Source: a virus. From it: a stretch of DNA of 50,812 nt. The notes below the pieces were generated by a model that worked only from the letters and a program-made list of their open reading frames with translations, ran no database searches and had not been told where the DNA came from. Location of the stretch: positions 1 to 50,812 of the IMG/VR virus record IMGVR_UViG_3300035670_000305, one strand, 5' to 3'. This document shows positions 38,073 to 46,975 of the stretch, one piece after another. The first letter of the stretch is position 1; every line of letters starts with the position of its first letter. The position numbers and the translations under genes were made by a program.

Positions 38073-40996
38073 TGGCCGAACGTCGCATTATTAATGGTTA
38101 CATTGTTGAGCGCCAAGCTGATGGGCGGCTTGTGACTATCGGCCCCGCAAATGGCCCTGCGCCGCAAATGCCTGCTAATCCGACTTTCCCCTATGAAGGG
38201 CCAAAGGCGCAAGCAGACTTGACCGGCAAGTCTTTGGATAATCAAATCACGCAAGCAACTTTGCCCGCCGCTATTGCCAAGGCGCAGGCTGACGCTCGTA
38301 AGGCTGAGGCGGATGCTGCCGTTGCTGAGGCAGCGGCGCAAGAGCAAAAGAACAAAACTAACAAAAAGCAATCGGCAAATGCAAATCGTGCGGAGCAGAT
38401 TAAGGGGCTGCTAAAAGTAATCAAGGATGCGCGCGCAAAGGCTGATGACTTTCTTGCAGTTGGCAAGTTTTCAGGCAATGCCGCCGAATACCCTGTAGTC
38501 GGCAACTTTTTGGGCCAAAATCGCGCAACCCTTGAAGGGTTAACCGATTCAATCATGGGCGACTTGATCCAGCAGCAAGTTGCAAAGATGGCAGAAGTCA
38601 ATCAGGGCGGCGTTTCCAGTTTGGCAAGCACTCCCGAAGAAGCGCGCCGTATGGCGGCCTCAATTGCAAATCTTTCCCTTGACCAAGATTTGCCAACATT
38701 CTTGAACGGTTTGCAGCGCGCCGAAGATTACTATAAGCGCCTTGGCGCTGAAGCAGGCTTAAGCCAACAGGAAATTTCGTTGGCGCTCGGCAAAAAGTCC
38801 GAAGCACTAGAAGCGCGTATGCCTGAAATGACTGGCGGCTTGCCGACTGGCACTGATATTCAGTTTAACTACGCCAAGCCAGATGGCGGATTTGACCGCG
38901 CAGCATGGCTGCAAGCAAATTTCGGAATTAACCCCGATCAGGAGGCCAAAATAACCGCATTTATGCGGGCCAATCGCGGCAATCCTAACTTCACCTATGA
39001 CAACCTTCGCAACTTTTACCAGTCTGTTGGCGCACCTCCGCCAGAGCGCAATGACGCAACAATTGAAGCAATCCGCCAAGGAAATGCCAACGTCACCGGC
39101 TACGATAGTTCCCTTGCCGAGCAGCTTTACAACATGGCGCTGGAAAAGCGCGTTGCCGAACGCGACACTACTGGCGGGGCCATTGATACCGTAGGACGCA
39201 CTGCCGCAAATGCCTTCTTTGGCCTTGGCGACCGCGCTGCCGCCATATTCGGGCCAGATGACTACGCAACCAACCTTGCGGCGCAGCGTTTTGAAACGGA
39301 TGCGGCCCGCCAAGCCAATCCAATTGCAGCATTTGGTGGCGACGTTGCTGGCCTGCTTGCAGGAACTTACACAACGGGTGCACTTGCTCAAAATGCCGCA
39401 TTGCGCTTTGCCCCTAACTGGGCGCGGCAAGGGGCTTGGGGTAGCAGCATCCCGCGCAACCTTGCCAACGACACAATCTATGCAACCACCTTGGCGCTTG
39501 CGAACGATCAAAACCCTTACACGGCGGGTGCAACTGCACTTGCGGGTAGTGGAGCGGGGCAAGTTCTTGGCGCGCCACTAGGCAAGGCAACTGCAAACGC
39601 TATTCAGTCATCACCTCGCGCCATGAGCCTTGTTAACGCAATCCCTGGCATGGGTGGCGGGCGTGCAACGCTGCCCAAACTGTCAACGGCTGACCGCCTT
39701 ATGGTCGAGGCCGTTGGGGATCGTGGGCCGCAAGTGCTGGGTAATCTGCAAAACGCAGCGCAATTGGGTATTCCGATGTCTCTTGCGGACGCCGACCAAG
39801 GCTTAACTGCGCTTGGCGGGGCTGTAGTGCGCCGTTCGCCAGAGGCGCGCAAGATTGCAGCCGATGCCTTTGAGCCCCGCGCTATGGGTCAATATGACCG
39901 TTTTGTGGGCGCTGTTGAGCGCGACTTTGGCCCCGTGGCCAATATTCCGCAACGCAGCGAAGATTTGTTGCAGCAAGCCCGCACACAATCCCGCCCGCTT
40001 TATCAGCCCCTTGAACAAATGCCTCCGCGCACCTCGCCTGCATTGGATGAAATGCTCAATACAAATGCAGGGCAAACCGCCATGCGAAATGCAACGCAAA
40101 TTGCGGACGCACAGCGCGCACCGGCAGGCTCATTGACCATTGGAACCGACGTTGCAGGCAATCCGATTTTTACCGCAACGCCAAACTTCCAAACGCTCAA
40201 TTATGTCAAGCAGGGCTTTGACCGCTCTTATGAAACCTTGAAGCGTGCTGGCGATCCTCTGGCCAGTTCAATTAATGGATTACGCAAAGATTACGTTTCC
40301 GAAATGGATAGGCTTTATCCGGGCTATGATGCTGCCCGTGCCGCTTATGCTGGCCCGATAGCCGAGCGCGAAGTGTTCCAGCAGGGCGTTGACGCTCGTA
40401 AAATGACGCCGGATGCAATGGGATTTGCGCTTAAAAATATGCCGCCTGCTCGCGTGGAGCAATTCCGCTTGGGCCGCATTTCTGACATGGTTGACCAAGC
40501 TGGAAAGGTTCGCTTTGAAGGCAACCCCTGGACTAATGTTGTGGGTTCACCCGCCGAACAGCAGCGCCTATCCATGCTGTTCCCTGAGCAGTCGCAAAAC
40601 TTCATCCGCCAATATCAATTAGAGCGCGATTTGGCCAAGTCACAAAACCAAATCCTTGGCGGAAGTCCGACTGCGGAGCGCATGCTGCAAGACCAAGCCT
40701 TCCAAGGCAATATTGCAAGCGATCTGGCGTTTGATGCTGTGACAACAGGCGCGCCACTAAAAAGCAGCGTTAATGTGCTTGGGCGCTTTAGCAAAGATGA
40801 ATTGGGCCGCATCGGCGCGGAAAAGAAGGCTAACGAACTTGCCCCAATTATCTTTGATACCGACGCAGCAATGGCTGCCGAACTGTTTCGCAAGGCAAAG
40901 AAAGCCAAAAAGGCTCGCGGCATATTTGGGCGGCGCGGTGCGCCCGCTGGGGCTTCAGTTGTTTCTGCGCCGATTATGGCGAGTGGCAATGAATGA
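38072..40996 (+). CDS. Large putative DNA-ejection protein (copy B)
   Basis: 974 residues. The N-terminus includes an A/K-rich coiled coil (AKAQADARKAEADAAVAEAA). The middle has a membrane-compatible A/G-rich stretch (YTAGATALAGSGAGQ) similar to copy A. The C-terminus ends KARGIFGRRGAPAG, matching GIFGRR in copy A. The ADP-ribosyltransferase-like segment of copy A is absent. Probably injected with DNA to form the trans-envelope channel; inference. Confidence 0.65.
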   Translation: MAERRIINGYIVERQADGRLVTIGPANGPAPQMPANPTFPYEGPKAQADLTGKSLDNQITQATLPAAIAKAQADARKAEADAAVAEAAAQEQKNKTNKKQSANANRAEQIKGLLKVIKDARAKADDFLAVGKFSGNAAEYPVVGNFLGQNRATLEGLTDSIMGDLIQQQVAKMAEVNQGGVSSLASTPEEARRMAASIANLSLDQDLPTFLNGLQRAEDYYKRLGAEAGLSQQEISLALGKKSEALEARMPEMTGGLPTGTDIQFNYAKPDGGFDRAAWLQANFGINPDQEAKITAFMRANRGNPNFTYDNLRNFYQSVGAPPPERNDATIEAIRQGNANVTGYDSSLAEQLYNMALEKRVAERDTTGGAIDTVGRTAANAFFGLGDRAAAIFGPDDYATNLAAQRFETDAARQANPIAAFGGDVAGLLAGTYTTGALAQNAALRFAPNWARQGAWGSSIPRNLANDTIYATTLALANDQNPYTAGATALAGSGAGQVLGAPLGKATANAIQSSPRAMSLVNAIPGMGGGRATLPKLSTADRLMVEAVGDRGPQVLGNLQNAAQLGIPMSLADADQGLTALGGAVVRRSPEARKIAADAFEPRAMGQYDRFVGAVERDFGPVANIPQRSEDLLQQARTQSRPLYQPLEQMPPRTSPALDEMLNTNAGQTAMRNATQIADAQRAPAGSLTIGTDVAGNPIFTATPNFQTLNYVKQGFDRSYETLKRAGDPLASSINGLRKDYVSEMDRLYPGYDAARAAYAGPIAEREVFQQGVDARKMTPDAMGFALKNMPPARVEQFRLGRISDMVDQAGKVRFEGNPWTNVVGSPAEQQRLSMLFPEQSQNFIRQYQLERDLAKSQNQILGGSPTAERMLQDQAFQGNIASDLAFDAVTTGAPLKSSVNVLGRFSKDELGRIGAEKKANELAPIIFDTDAAMAAELFRKAKKAKKARGIFGRRGAPAGASVVSAPIMASGNE

Positions 40997-41050
40997 AACA
41001 ATTGCGGCCACAATAAGCCCTTTGGCGAAAAACGCTAAAAAGTAATCCAT
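40955..41050 (-). CDS. 31-residue antisense membrane peptide (copy B)
   Basis: ATG 41050 to TGA 40955; MDYFLAFFAKGLIVAAIVSF, then a basic end (RHNRRRNN). It overlaps the ejection-protein 3' end by 42 nt on the other strand. Counterpart of 3976-4176, sharing MDxF and FAKGLI with third-position-only differences in FAKGLI. A shared DNA segment TTTGTGTTATT lies upstream of both starts. Function unknown. Confidence 0.45.
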   Translation of the reverse strand: MDYFLAFFAKGLIVAAIVSFIATRHNRRRNN

Positions 41051-41084
41051 CCGCATTGAATAACACAAAAACCTGACCAGCCCA

Positions 41085-41108
41085 AGCCCTGCTTTTGCGG
41101 GGCTTTTT
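41085..41108 (+). terminator. Rho-independent terminator before tailspike gene (copy B)
   Basis: AGCCCTGC-TTTT-GCGGGGCT followed by a T-run to 41108. Equivalent to the terminator at 4213-4235. Confidence 0.75.
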
Positions 41109-41124
41109 CGTTTGAGGAAACGCA

Positions 41125-42489
41125 ATGGCCATTACTGACTATAATTCTTCAGCAGCTTCCAACACGACGCTAGGAACAATCCCTGTTGGCCCCGGCATGG
41201 AGCGCGAAAAGGTAAACGACGCTTTCCAGCAATTGATGGCTGATATTGCTGGGGGCGTTGTCGCAAACGATGGCGGAGCTAATGCCGTTTCCCGCACTGC
41301 ACAGGACAAAATGCGCGAAGTCGTCTCGGCAAAGGACAAGGGCGCAACCACGGCTTCAACCAACGCGGCCAACAAGACAGCCGTTCAAAAGATCATAACC
41401 GACTTCAGCACGGCGCTAACGGGTTATGGCTTCATAAACTCTGACATTGACTATGGTTATGTAACAACCAACGCTTCAACATGGCCTGATTTTTCCAGCG
41501 CCAACGGTGATTTTTGTCTCATAGATAGCTCTATTGGCGATGCGGACGGCGTAGGCAACAAGTGCGGCGCGCAGCTTCGCTTTTGGATGTTTACCAAGCA
41601 GACCACGCCAACTCCCGGCATTCACGATGGGAACACGATGTGGCTTCGCGGTGCATGGCATCCAGGCTGGATTGTCTCAAACGACGCGCAACTGGCTGCT
41701 GTGGGCGATCCGTCCCGCACCTCTTCGGACAATCGCCGTGCATCCTATTATATGGCTATCGACGGTGAAACGTCTTGGCGCTTGGGGCAGGGCAGCGCCT
41801 TGGGTGCGGGCCTTACTGATGAGGAACTGGCAAACTTCACTATTGAAATGGTGGCGCGCACTTCCGGCGATACACTAGCAACATATATCCCGCTAGTTAT
41901 TGAACGCAAAACGGGCAACTGGTCGATTGGCGGCGGCACGAATAGCCCTGAAACGTCTTACGACTTCACCAGCATAACAACTGGTTTTTATCAGGCCAAG
42001 TTTGCAAACCCGTTCAGCACGACTTGCACGGTGCTTTTGCGTAACTCCACAGGCTTGGCGGATGATGTAAGGCTCCGAAATGTCGCGGGCGCTTTCGATG
42101 TATACATTGAAGGCCAAGGTTCAGCGTTTACTGTCAGCAAGACCACGCGGGCGCTAAAGACCAATACCGCGCTTGTCCAAAATCGGCGCTCTTACGCGCA
42201 AGCCGCAACTATAACGGTCGATGCAAGTTTGGGCAATCTGCACAGCATTGGGGTTACAACCAACGCGGCAATCGCAATGGCAGCGCCCACAGGGCCTGCG
42301 GATGGTCAGCGGATGACTATCAAAATCAGCAACCAAAGCGGTGGCGCAATGGGGGCTATTACTTGGGATTCCGTGTTTAAAATGGCGACATGGACTAACC
42401 CCGCCAGCGGCTTCGAAAAGGCAATCGACTTTTGGTATGACGGCGCGAATTGGCGTCAAATCGGAACCCCTGTGGACGTGCCCAACTAA
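41125..42489 (+). CDS. Tail receptor-binding protein (copy B)
   Basis: 454 residues. The N-terminal 45 residues (MAITDYNSSAASNTTLG to LMADI) match the copy A tailspike anchor. After that there is no similarity and no pectate-lyase pattern. The C-terminal FWYDGANWRQIGT is common at the end of phage tail proteins. It probably recognises a different surface target from copy A. Confidence 0.75.
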   Translation: MAITDYNSSAASNTTLGTIPVGPGMEREKVNDAFQQLMADIAGGVVANDGGANAVSRTAQDKMREVVSAKDKGATTASTNAANKTAVQKIITDFSTALTGYGFINSDIDYGYVTTNASTWPDFSSANGDFCLIDSSIGDADGVGNKCGAQLRFWMFTKQTTPTPGIHDGNTMWLRGAWHPGWIVSNDAQLAAVGDPSRTSSDNRRASYYMAIDGETSWRLGQGSALGAGLTDEELANFTIEMVARTSGDTLATYIPLVIERKTGNWSIGGGTNSPETSYDFTSITTGFYQAKFANPFSTTCTVLLRNSTGLADDVRLRNVAGAFDVYIEGQGSAFTVSKTTRALKTNTALVQNRRSYAQAATITVDASLGNLHSIGVTTNAAIAMAAPTGPADGQRMTIKISNQSGGAMGAITWDSVFKMATWTNPASGFEKAIDFWYDGANWRQIGTPVDVPN

Positions 42490-42689
42490 TGCGCCCGCAC
42501 CACATTCTTGACCACTTGGGAGATGGGGCAAAGCACCTGCTAGACGCGGGTGCTGCCTTTTTGGCGTTGGGGGCGCTTGTGAAGCTACTGCCATCAATAG
42601 CATCCTTTTTGACAATCATCTGGATGCTGCTGCGAATTTACGACTGGATTGAGGCCAGATGGCAGGGCCGCAAACCTTCCGAGGACTAG
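42489..42689 (+). CDS. Putative holin (copy B)
   Basis: 66 residues; ATG overlaps the tail-protein stop (TAATG). Nearly identical to 5844-6044, with GAAFLALGALVKLLPSIASF and IIWMLLRIYDWIEARWQGR. Same reasoning as the copy A entry. Confidence 0.6.
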   Translation: MRPHHILDHLGDGAKHLLDAGAAFLALGALVKLLPSIASFLTIIWMLLRIYDWIEARWQGRKPSED

Positions 42690-42784
42690 CCCTAGGGGCT
42701 GCCGCGTTCCTCATGTGGTTTCAGCCAAACATCACGCTTTTTCTGTTTCTGGCGTTCCTATTGGGGCGCGCAAGCAAGGGGTAG
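42659..42784 (+). CDS. 41-residue membrane protein overlapping holin gene (copy B)
   Basis: MAGPQTFRGLALGAAAFLMW, then NITLFLFLAFLLGRASKG. It has the same length and position as 6014-6139. It starts 31 nt inside the holin gene and stops 2 nt before the metallophosphoesterase start. Confidence 0.65.
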   Translation: MAGPQTFRGLALGAAAFLMWFQPNITLFLFLAFLLGRASKG

Positions 42785-42786
42785 TT

Positions 42787-44019
42787 ATGCCTTATGTCGA
42801 TCCTAAACTCTACGACTATTGCGACACCGAGAAGCAAAGGGAAACGCTAAGATTATTAGACGAACTCGGCAGCGGGAAACTTGTTGCCGAGGCAATGGGA
42901 ACGCACCGTTCGCTCCCGCAAAAAACACTGAAGCTACTTAAAGAAAAAGCTGCGCGGCGGGGCTACGCGCCTGAAGCCAGCATCAACCATCCGATTGCGG
43001 AAGGCTTCACGCTCAAAGGCTATTCGCATTTCACCCAAACAGCCGATGGCCGCCCGATCTGGATTAAGGCCGAAGCCCTGCGCCAGCAATGGGCTAGCGC
43101 CATTGTCGAGGCGATTGAGAACAGGCCCGAACGGCAGCTAGACATTCCCCCGCCGCGTCCCGTCACCTTTGATGGCCATGATATTATCCCGTGGCTGAAT
43201 ATCGGAGATGCCCACATCGGGATGTTAGCGCATCACGATGAAGTCGGGGCTAACTTTGACTTGAAAATCGCGAAGGCGGAAATTCTGCAAGCCGCTTTCG
43301 ATCTAATCGACATGGCCCCCGATTGCGAACGCATGGTCATTAACGACCTAGGCGATGGCACTCACTACGAAAACATGAAGGGCATGACCGAGCGCAGCGG
43401 CCACCAGCTAGACTTTGACAGCCGCTTTCCCAAAATGATTGATGCCTATTTGGACATTATGGAAAGCATCATCGAGAAGGCCCTTCGCAAGGCTGAAACG
43501 GTTGATGTAATCATAAACCAAGGCAACCATAGCGAGACGAACGACTATTGGGCAGCGCGCTATTTCAGGCGTCTATATGCAAGGCTTGGCAACAACCGCG
43601 TTCACGTTCTCCAGAATGAAAGCCCGTTCATTGCCTACCGCATGGGCAAGACGCTGGTGTTGGTGCATCACGGCCATAAGGTAAAGCCAGAGCGCCTGCG
43701 CGAAATCCTGTCAACCGACTTTGCGCTTGACTGGGGCGAAACAACATTTCGCTACATTGATGGCGGGCATATCCATCACTTTAGCGCCAAGGAACTAGCG
43801 GGCGCTGAATGGTGCAGCTTCAACAATCTCGCGCCGATGGACAAACATGCCCATGACGGTGGCTGGCGCTCCAAGCAGGCCATGACGCTGGTTTTGCGCT
43901 CTCGCTCCTATGGCGATGTCGGACGCTACAAAATGCCGATTGAGAAGGTCTGGGATCGCATCTCGGCAAAGAACCCCGAACACTACGTTCCCGAACCACG
44001 AAGGGCGTTTGCAGCATGA
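42787..44019 (+). CDS. Metallophosphoesterase, second type
   Basis: 410 residues from ATG 42787. The N-terminus (LVAEAMGTHRSLPQKTLKLLKEK) is again helix-turn-helix-like. LNIGDAHIGM, INDLGDG, NQGNHSE and VHHGHK form the phosphoesterase metal-ligand series. It is not closely similar to the copy A enzyme, so the slot seems to have been refilled with a functional analogue. It overlaps the endolysin gene (ATGA). Confidence 0.8.
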   Translation: MPYVDPKLYDYCDTEKQRETLRLLDELGSGKLVAEAMGTHRSLPQKTLKLLKEKAARRGYAPEASINHPIAEGFTLKGYSHFTQTADGRPIWIKAEALRQQWASAIVEAIENRPERQLDIPPPRPVTFDGHDIIPWLNIGDAHIGMLAHHDEVGANFDLKIAKAEILQAAFDLIDMAPDCERMVINDLGDGTHYENMKGMTERSGHQLDFDSRFPKMIDAYLDIMESIIEKALRKAETVDVIINQGNHSETNDYWAARYFRRLYARLGNNRVHVLQNESPFIAYRMGKTLVLVHHGHKVKPERLREILSTDFALDWGETTFRYIDGGHIHHFSAKELAGAEWCSFNNLAPMDKHAHDGGWRSKQAMTLVLRSRSYGDVGRYKMPIEKVWDRISAKNPEHYVPEPRRAFAA

Positions 44020-44525
44020 ACAACAACTTTGAACATTGCCTTGACCTAGTGCTAGTCCACGAGGGCGGCTATGTGAACCATCCGAAAGACCCCGGAGGCG
44101 CTACCAACAGGGGCGTTACGCAAGCGGTTTACGACGCCTATCGCAAAACGCGGGGCAGGGGCGCGCAATCGGTCAAGTTCATCACCGATGATGAAGTCAA
44201 GGCAATCTATAAGTTCCAGTATTGGGACAGGGTGCAAGCTGATCTGTTGCCTGCTGGCCTTGACTATGCCGTGTTTGACTTTGCCGTCAATTCAGGAGTG
44301 GGCAGGGCGTCCAAGTATCTCCAGGCGGTGCTAGGCGTGGCACAGGACGGCGTTATAGGCGCAAAGACGCTGGCAGCTATCCAATCCCCCCGCAACACGA
44401 TTAACGCGCTGTGTGACCGCCGTATGGCTTTCCTGCGTAATCTGCGAACGTTCCTTACATTCGGCAAGGGCTGGACGCGCCGCGTTCAAGATGTGCGCGC
44501 TCATGCTTTGGAGATGGCATCGTGA
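44016..44525 (+). CDS. Endolysin, glycoside hydrolase family 108
   Basis: 169 residues. VLVHEGGYVNHPKDPGGATNRGVT carries the catalytic E16 of the EGGY motif in two blocks. The domain continues with FQYWDRVQADLLPAGL. The C-terminal half (YLQAVLGVAQDGVIGAKTL) is a peptidoglycan-binding PG_binding_3-type module. No signal peptide. It cleaves the glycan strand (muramidase). It replaces the GH19 enzyme of copy A. Confidence 0.9.
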   Translation: MNNNFEHCLDLVLVHEGGYVNHPKDPGGATNRGVTQAVYDAYRKTRGRGAQSVKFITDDEVKAIYKFQYWDRVQADLLPAGLDYAVFDFAVNSGVGRASKYLQAVLGVAQDGVIGAKTLAAIQSPRNTINALCDRRMAFLRNLRTFLTFGKGWTRRVQDVRAHALEMAS

Positions 44526-44770
44526 CCGCTGACATTATCACCCTATACCATGCCAATTGTGCGGATATTCCCGCAATGCTTCGTCACGCGGCTGACAATG
44601 TGGAAGTTGAAACGGACGACCATGACCGCACCGTGTCAATGGTCTGCCTTCAGGTGCATGAAAGCGGCGACATTCAGGTGTTTGGTTGGGGTCAAACCGA
44701 TACCCGCGATTGCATAGCCACGCTTGCCATAGCCCAGCACCAGCTAATTCAAGGAGCGTTTGGCGAATGA
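44522..44770 (+). CDS. Conserved 82-residue lysis-cassette protein (copy B)
   Basis: GTG start 44522 overlaps the endolysin stop. IITLYHANCADIPAML, then VCLQVHESGDIQVFGWGQTDT. Same length as 8320-8568. Function unknown. Confidence 0.7.
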   Translation: MTADIITLYHANCADIPAMLRHAADNVEVETDDHDRTVSMVCLQVHESGDIQVFGWGQTDTRDCIATLAIAQHQLIQGAFGE

Positions 44771-45054
44771 AGTGGACGCACGATGAAGGCCGCAACTGGC
44801 TATATGCAATCATCTGGCCTTTAGGCGGCGTTGCATCGGGCTTTATCCTGATATGGATGATTACCCTTATCCGTTGGGATTGGCCAGCAGGAACGGAAGA
44901 ACAGCGCCTGACGATCCTTGGCAACATTGCCTATGGATTGGTGGGCATGATGGCCTTGGTTAGCCTTGGGTTGACCATGCGTAATGCTATCAGGAACCTA
45001 AAGCTAAAGGCAGGCGGTGTGTCGGCTGAAGCGCAGGCGAGTGATGAAAAGTGA
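44767..45054 (+). CDS. Two-pass membrane protein, candidate holin/antiholin (copy B)
   Basis: 95 residues from ATG 44767. Two hydrophobic helices (LYAIIWPLGGVASGFILIWM and IAYGLVGMMALVSLGL) and a charged tail. Not similar to the copy A protein in the same slot. A 142-nt spacer with no recognised feature separates it from the spanin genes. Confidence 0.6.
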   Translation: MKWTHDEGRNWLYAIIWPLGGVASGFILIWMITLIRWDWPAGTEEQRLTILGNIAYGLVGMMALVSLGLTMRNAIRNLKLKAGGVSAEAQASDEK

Positions 45055-45196
45055 CGCGGGTTAGTTTTTTTCCAGCCAACTTAGTTCTCCTTTTTCGCCC
45101 GCTGCTTGGAAAACCATCTCTTTGCTGTTGCGGTCCTGCTTCCTCAAAGAGTCCGTGTCTATCCACGACGCTCACGCCACGCCTAGGACATAGCAC

Positions 45197-45700
45197 ATGA
45201 TAGCCCTAATCGCAAACTGGAAACGCATCCTCTACGGCACTGCCTTAGCCCTGCTCGGCACGTTGTTGCTTGTGCAAACGGCAAGGATCGAAGGCGCGTT
45301 GTTCTGGAAAGGCCTGAAGGCAGAAAACACCGAACTACGCGAAACACTGGCCAAGGTTGAGCAAGCGCAAAAGCTAGCAACCAAACTGGCCAAAGAGGAA
45401 AAAGCCCGCATTGAAGCGGAGAATGAAAGGAAAGCGAACGATGCTCGCGAACTGGAAAAGAAGCTGCGTTCTGATTATGATGCCCGCCTTTCTCGCTGGC
45501 TGCAAAACAATCGTCGTTCAACCGGACAAGCCAATCTGCCCGAAACCGGCAGCCCCGCCCAAGGAACTGCTGGAGAAAGTGGACTTGCCCAGCTTCCTGA
45601 AGAATACGCAATCGTTCCGGTAAACGATTTGCAGTTGTCGGCAGAGGCTTTTGCTAAATTGGAGGCCTTGCAAAATTGGGCAAAATCAGTTATAGAATAG
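45197..45700 (+). CDS. Inner-membrane spanin (copy B)
   Basis: 167 residues, MIALIANWKRILYGTALALL at the membrane segment, then a coiled coil with KLAKEEKARIEAEN. About two-thirds similar to the copy A protein (8821-9327), and the outer spanin is nested within it in the same way. Confidence 0.85.
   Translation: MIALIANWKRILYGTALALLGTLLLVQTARIEGALFWKGLKAENTELRETLAKVEQAQKLATKLAKEEKARIEAENERKANDARELEKKLRSDYDARLSRWLQNNRRSTGQANLPETGSPAQGTAGESGLAQLPEEYAIVPVNDLQLSAEAFAKLEALQNWAKSVIE
45441..45623 (+). CDS. Outer-membrane spanin lipoprotein (copy B), nested
   Basis: 60 residues from ATG 45441 (AAAGGAAAG upstream). Lipobox FLAGC, then QPDKPICPKPAAPP and KVDLPSFLKN. Wholly inside the inner-spanin gene. 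Confidence 0.85.
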   Translation: MLANWKRSCVLIMMPAFLAGCKTIVVQPDKPICPKPAAPPKELLEKVDLPSFLKNTQSFR

Positions 45701-45718
45701 CGGCGCGGAGAGGGGTGG

Positions 45719-45925
45719 CTAGTTCCAACGCCTGACTGGTCTAATTGCAATGCCCGCCGATATAGGCACGGCCCGCGCAAGCCTTCGCCAAATTGGAAGC
45801 TTGGCAGGCTTGGTATCGGTCTCTGGTTGCAGAATAGGAAAGCCCTCTTTGGTCATATAGGCGACGGTTCCCTGCATCCCGATAACGGGCGTGATTGCGG
45901 CCTTGTCTTGCTCGGATTCACTCAT
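45719..45925 (-). CDS. Small hypothetical protein (68 aa)
   Basis: MSESEQDKAAITPVIGMQG start with GGAGG 7 nt upstream. A C-terminal basic stretch (IWRRLARAVPISAGIAIRPV). It is the last gene of the leftward accessory array and converges on the spanins. Unknown. Confidence 0.55.
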   Translation of the reverse strand: MSESEQDKAAITPVIGMQGTVAYMTKEGFPILQPETDTKPAKLPIWRRLARAVPISAGIAIRPVRRWN

Positions 45926-46097
45926 CGTTCGCCTCCTCCCGATTAGCCAACACCAACCGTTCTGCATCTGGCAGCCATCTTGTTACGATGGTTCCCTTAT
46001 CATAAGCACCCTTCAATATAGCGCGTTCTACAACAACGCCAGGCTGCATATTCTCAACCGCAAGTTCGCGGGCTTTCAGGATTATGGCGTCAGTCAT
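45918..46097 (-). CDS. Small protein with C-terminal WLPDAER...EANDE motif
   Basis: 59 residues from MTDAIILK (AGGAG upstream). The end GTIVTRWLPDAERLVLANRE parallels GSVVRSWLPEAERIVLARRV at 49550-49744, showing a duplicated small-gene family in the array. Unknown function. Confidence 0.6.
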   Translation of the reverse strand: MTDAIILKARELAVENMQPGVVVERAILKGAYDKGTIVTRWLPDAERLVLANREEANDE

Positions 46098-46354
46098 GGC
46101 TTGCTCTCCTGATAATACCAACGGGCGTATTCTTCACACCAGCTTGCACTCGGATTGGCGACCGGCTCTGGCGGTGAACCAAAGCGCAGCTTGTCGCTTT
46201 CCAGCAGCCTATCTCTCTCGGCCTTTGCTGCTTCTATGCGGTGGGTGGCGAGCATTTTACAAATGGCATCGTATGCGGTTTTTCCTCCCGCAGAAATAAA
46301 TGTCATGGGCGCTTTGGCGGCAGCTTCGCGATCCGCTTCTGTCACTTCAACCAT
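46094..46354 (-). CDS. Hypothetical accessory protein (86 aa)
   Basis: MVEVTEADREAAAKAPM, then a coiled coil (HRIEAAKAERDRLLESD). Proteins starting VTEADREAA are common small phage proteins in sphingomonads and rhizobia. Unknown. Confidence 0.6.
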   Translation of the reverse strand: MVEVTEADREAAAKAPMTFISAGGKTAYDAICKMLATHRIEAAKAERDRLLESDKLRFGSPPEPVANPSASWCEEYARWYYQESKP

Positions 46355-46598
46355 TGCCTGATCCTTCCAGTGCTTGTTTTGCCTGTATCAACCAAGAGTT
46401 CACGTTTGGGTATTTTGCCAGCGGCCCCATAACGTCGATGCACTCACGCAAAGCAGCTTCCAGCGCCTCGATGCGTGTTGCTTGGGCTTCGATTGTGCTG
46501 AAAAGGTCGGGTCCGTATGTCTGCGCCCACCAAAGTTTGGAGACGCGCAAATTATCCCAATCAGACCGCGCCCGCTCAACCAGTGTCTTATCGTCCAT
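46347..46598 (-). CDS. Coiled-coil accessory protein with IEAQATRIEALEAALR
   Basis: 83 residues. The coiled coil shares DNA (51 bp, one mismatch) with 50272-50559. The start lies in the repeated junction CATCGCTATTCTCCTGCT (minus-strand ribosome-binding site AGGAGAATAGCG). Unknown function. Confidence 0.6.
   Translation of the reverse strand: MDDKTLVERARSDWDNLRVSKLWWAQTYGPDLFSTIEAQATRIEALEAALRECIDVMGPLAKYPNVNSWLIQAKQALEGSGNG
46447..46497. repeat. 51-bp dispersed repeat (copy at 50354-50404)
   Basis: One mismatch in 51 bp; encodes the shared coiled coil IEAQATRIEALEAALR in two otherwise different small genes. Confidence 0.85.
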
Positions 46599-46833
46599 CG
46601 CTATTCTCCTGCTGACGGGGGCGGAATATCCACAAAGGATTGTTCTCGCCGTGCTTGGCCGACTGGCAGCTTGGACTGGTCATATCCAAACCTTCGCTGG
46701 GCCTTTCCTTTTGGAAGGTGGAAACCAGACACAGAGCAACGTCTGCGCCTTGGTTGAACCCTGAGCGATATGATACGAGGGCGGTGGCTAATATGGCCGC
46801 CACAATTCCGGCTGCGATTATGATATTACGCAT
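46588..46833 (-). CDS. Membrane-anchored or exported small protein
   Basis: 81 residues. N-terminal hydrophobic helix (NIIIAAGIVAAILATALVSY) and two cysteines. The C-terminus QQENSDGR is formed by the repeated junction DNA. Unknown. Confidence 0.55.
   Translation of the reverse strand: MRNIIIAAGIVAAILATALVSYRSGFNQGADVALCLVSTFQKERPSEGLDMTSPSCQSAKHGENNPLWIFRPRQQENSDGR
46596..46614. repeat. Repeated gene-junction sequence (copies at 46831 and 46973)
   Basis: CATCGCTATTCTCCTGCTG occurs at 46596-46614 and 46831-46849, and its first 18 bp at 46973-46990. On the minus strand each copy supplies AGGAG, the ATG of the downstream gene and the last codons (..QENSD..) of the upstream gene. Confidence 0.88.
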
Positions 46834-46975
46834 CGCTATTCTCCTGCTGGAATGCGCGGCGGTATTTCTTGACGGTTGCTAGTGTGCAGCCAATCTCCAG
46901 AGCAATACCCTCGTTGTCGCGCTCTGGCCGGTTCTTCATAATCCAGCGCAAATAGTTTTTGTCTGCTTTAAGCAT
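46826..46975 (-). CDS. 49-residue helix-turn-helix-like protein
   Basis: MLKADKNYLRWIMKNRPERD, then EIGCTLATVKKYRRAFQ. The second half looks like a helix-turn-helix recognition helix. The start uses the repeated junction. Could be a small regulator. Confidence 0.55.
   Translation of the reverse strand: MLKADKNYLRWIMKNRPERDNEGIALEIGCTLATVKKYRRAFQQENSDA

Noticed and set aside
38807-39562. Long minus-strand frame (251 codons) inside the copy B ejection-protein gene
   Set aside because: Shadow frame rich in R/C/W with no family resemblance and no equivalent in copy A.
45055-45196. Possible gene or RNA in the gap before the copy B spanins
   Set aside because: No start with a ribosome-binding site, no hairpin with T-run, and copy A lacks the segment. 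The minus frame across it is a shadow.
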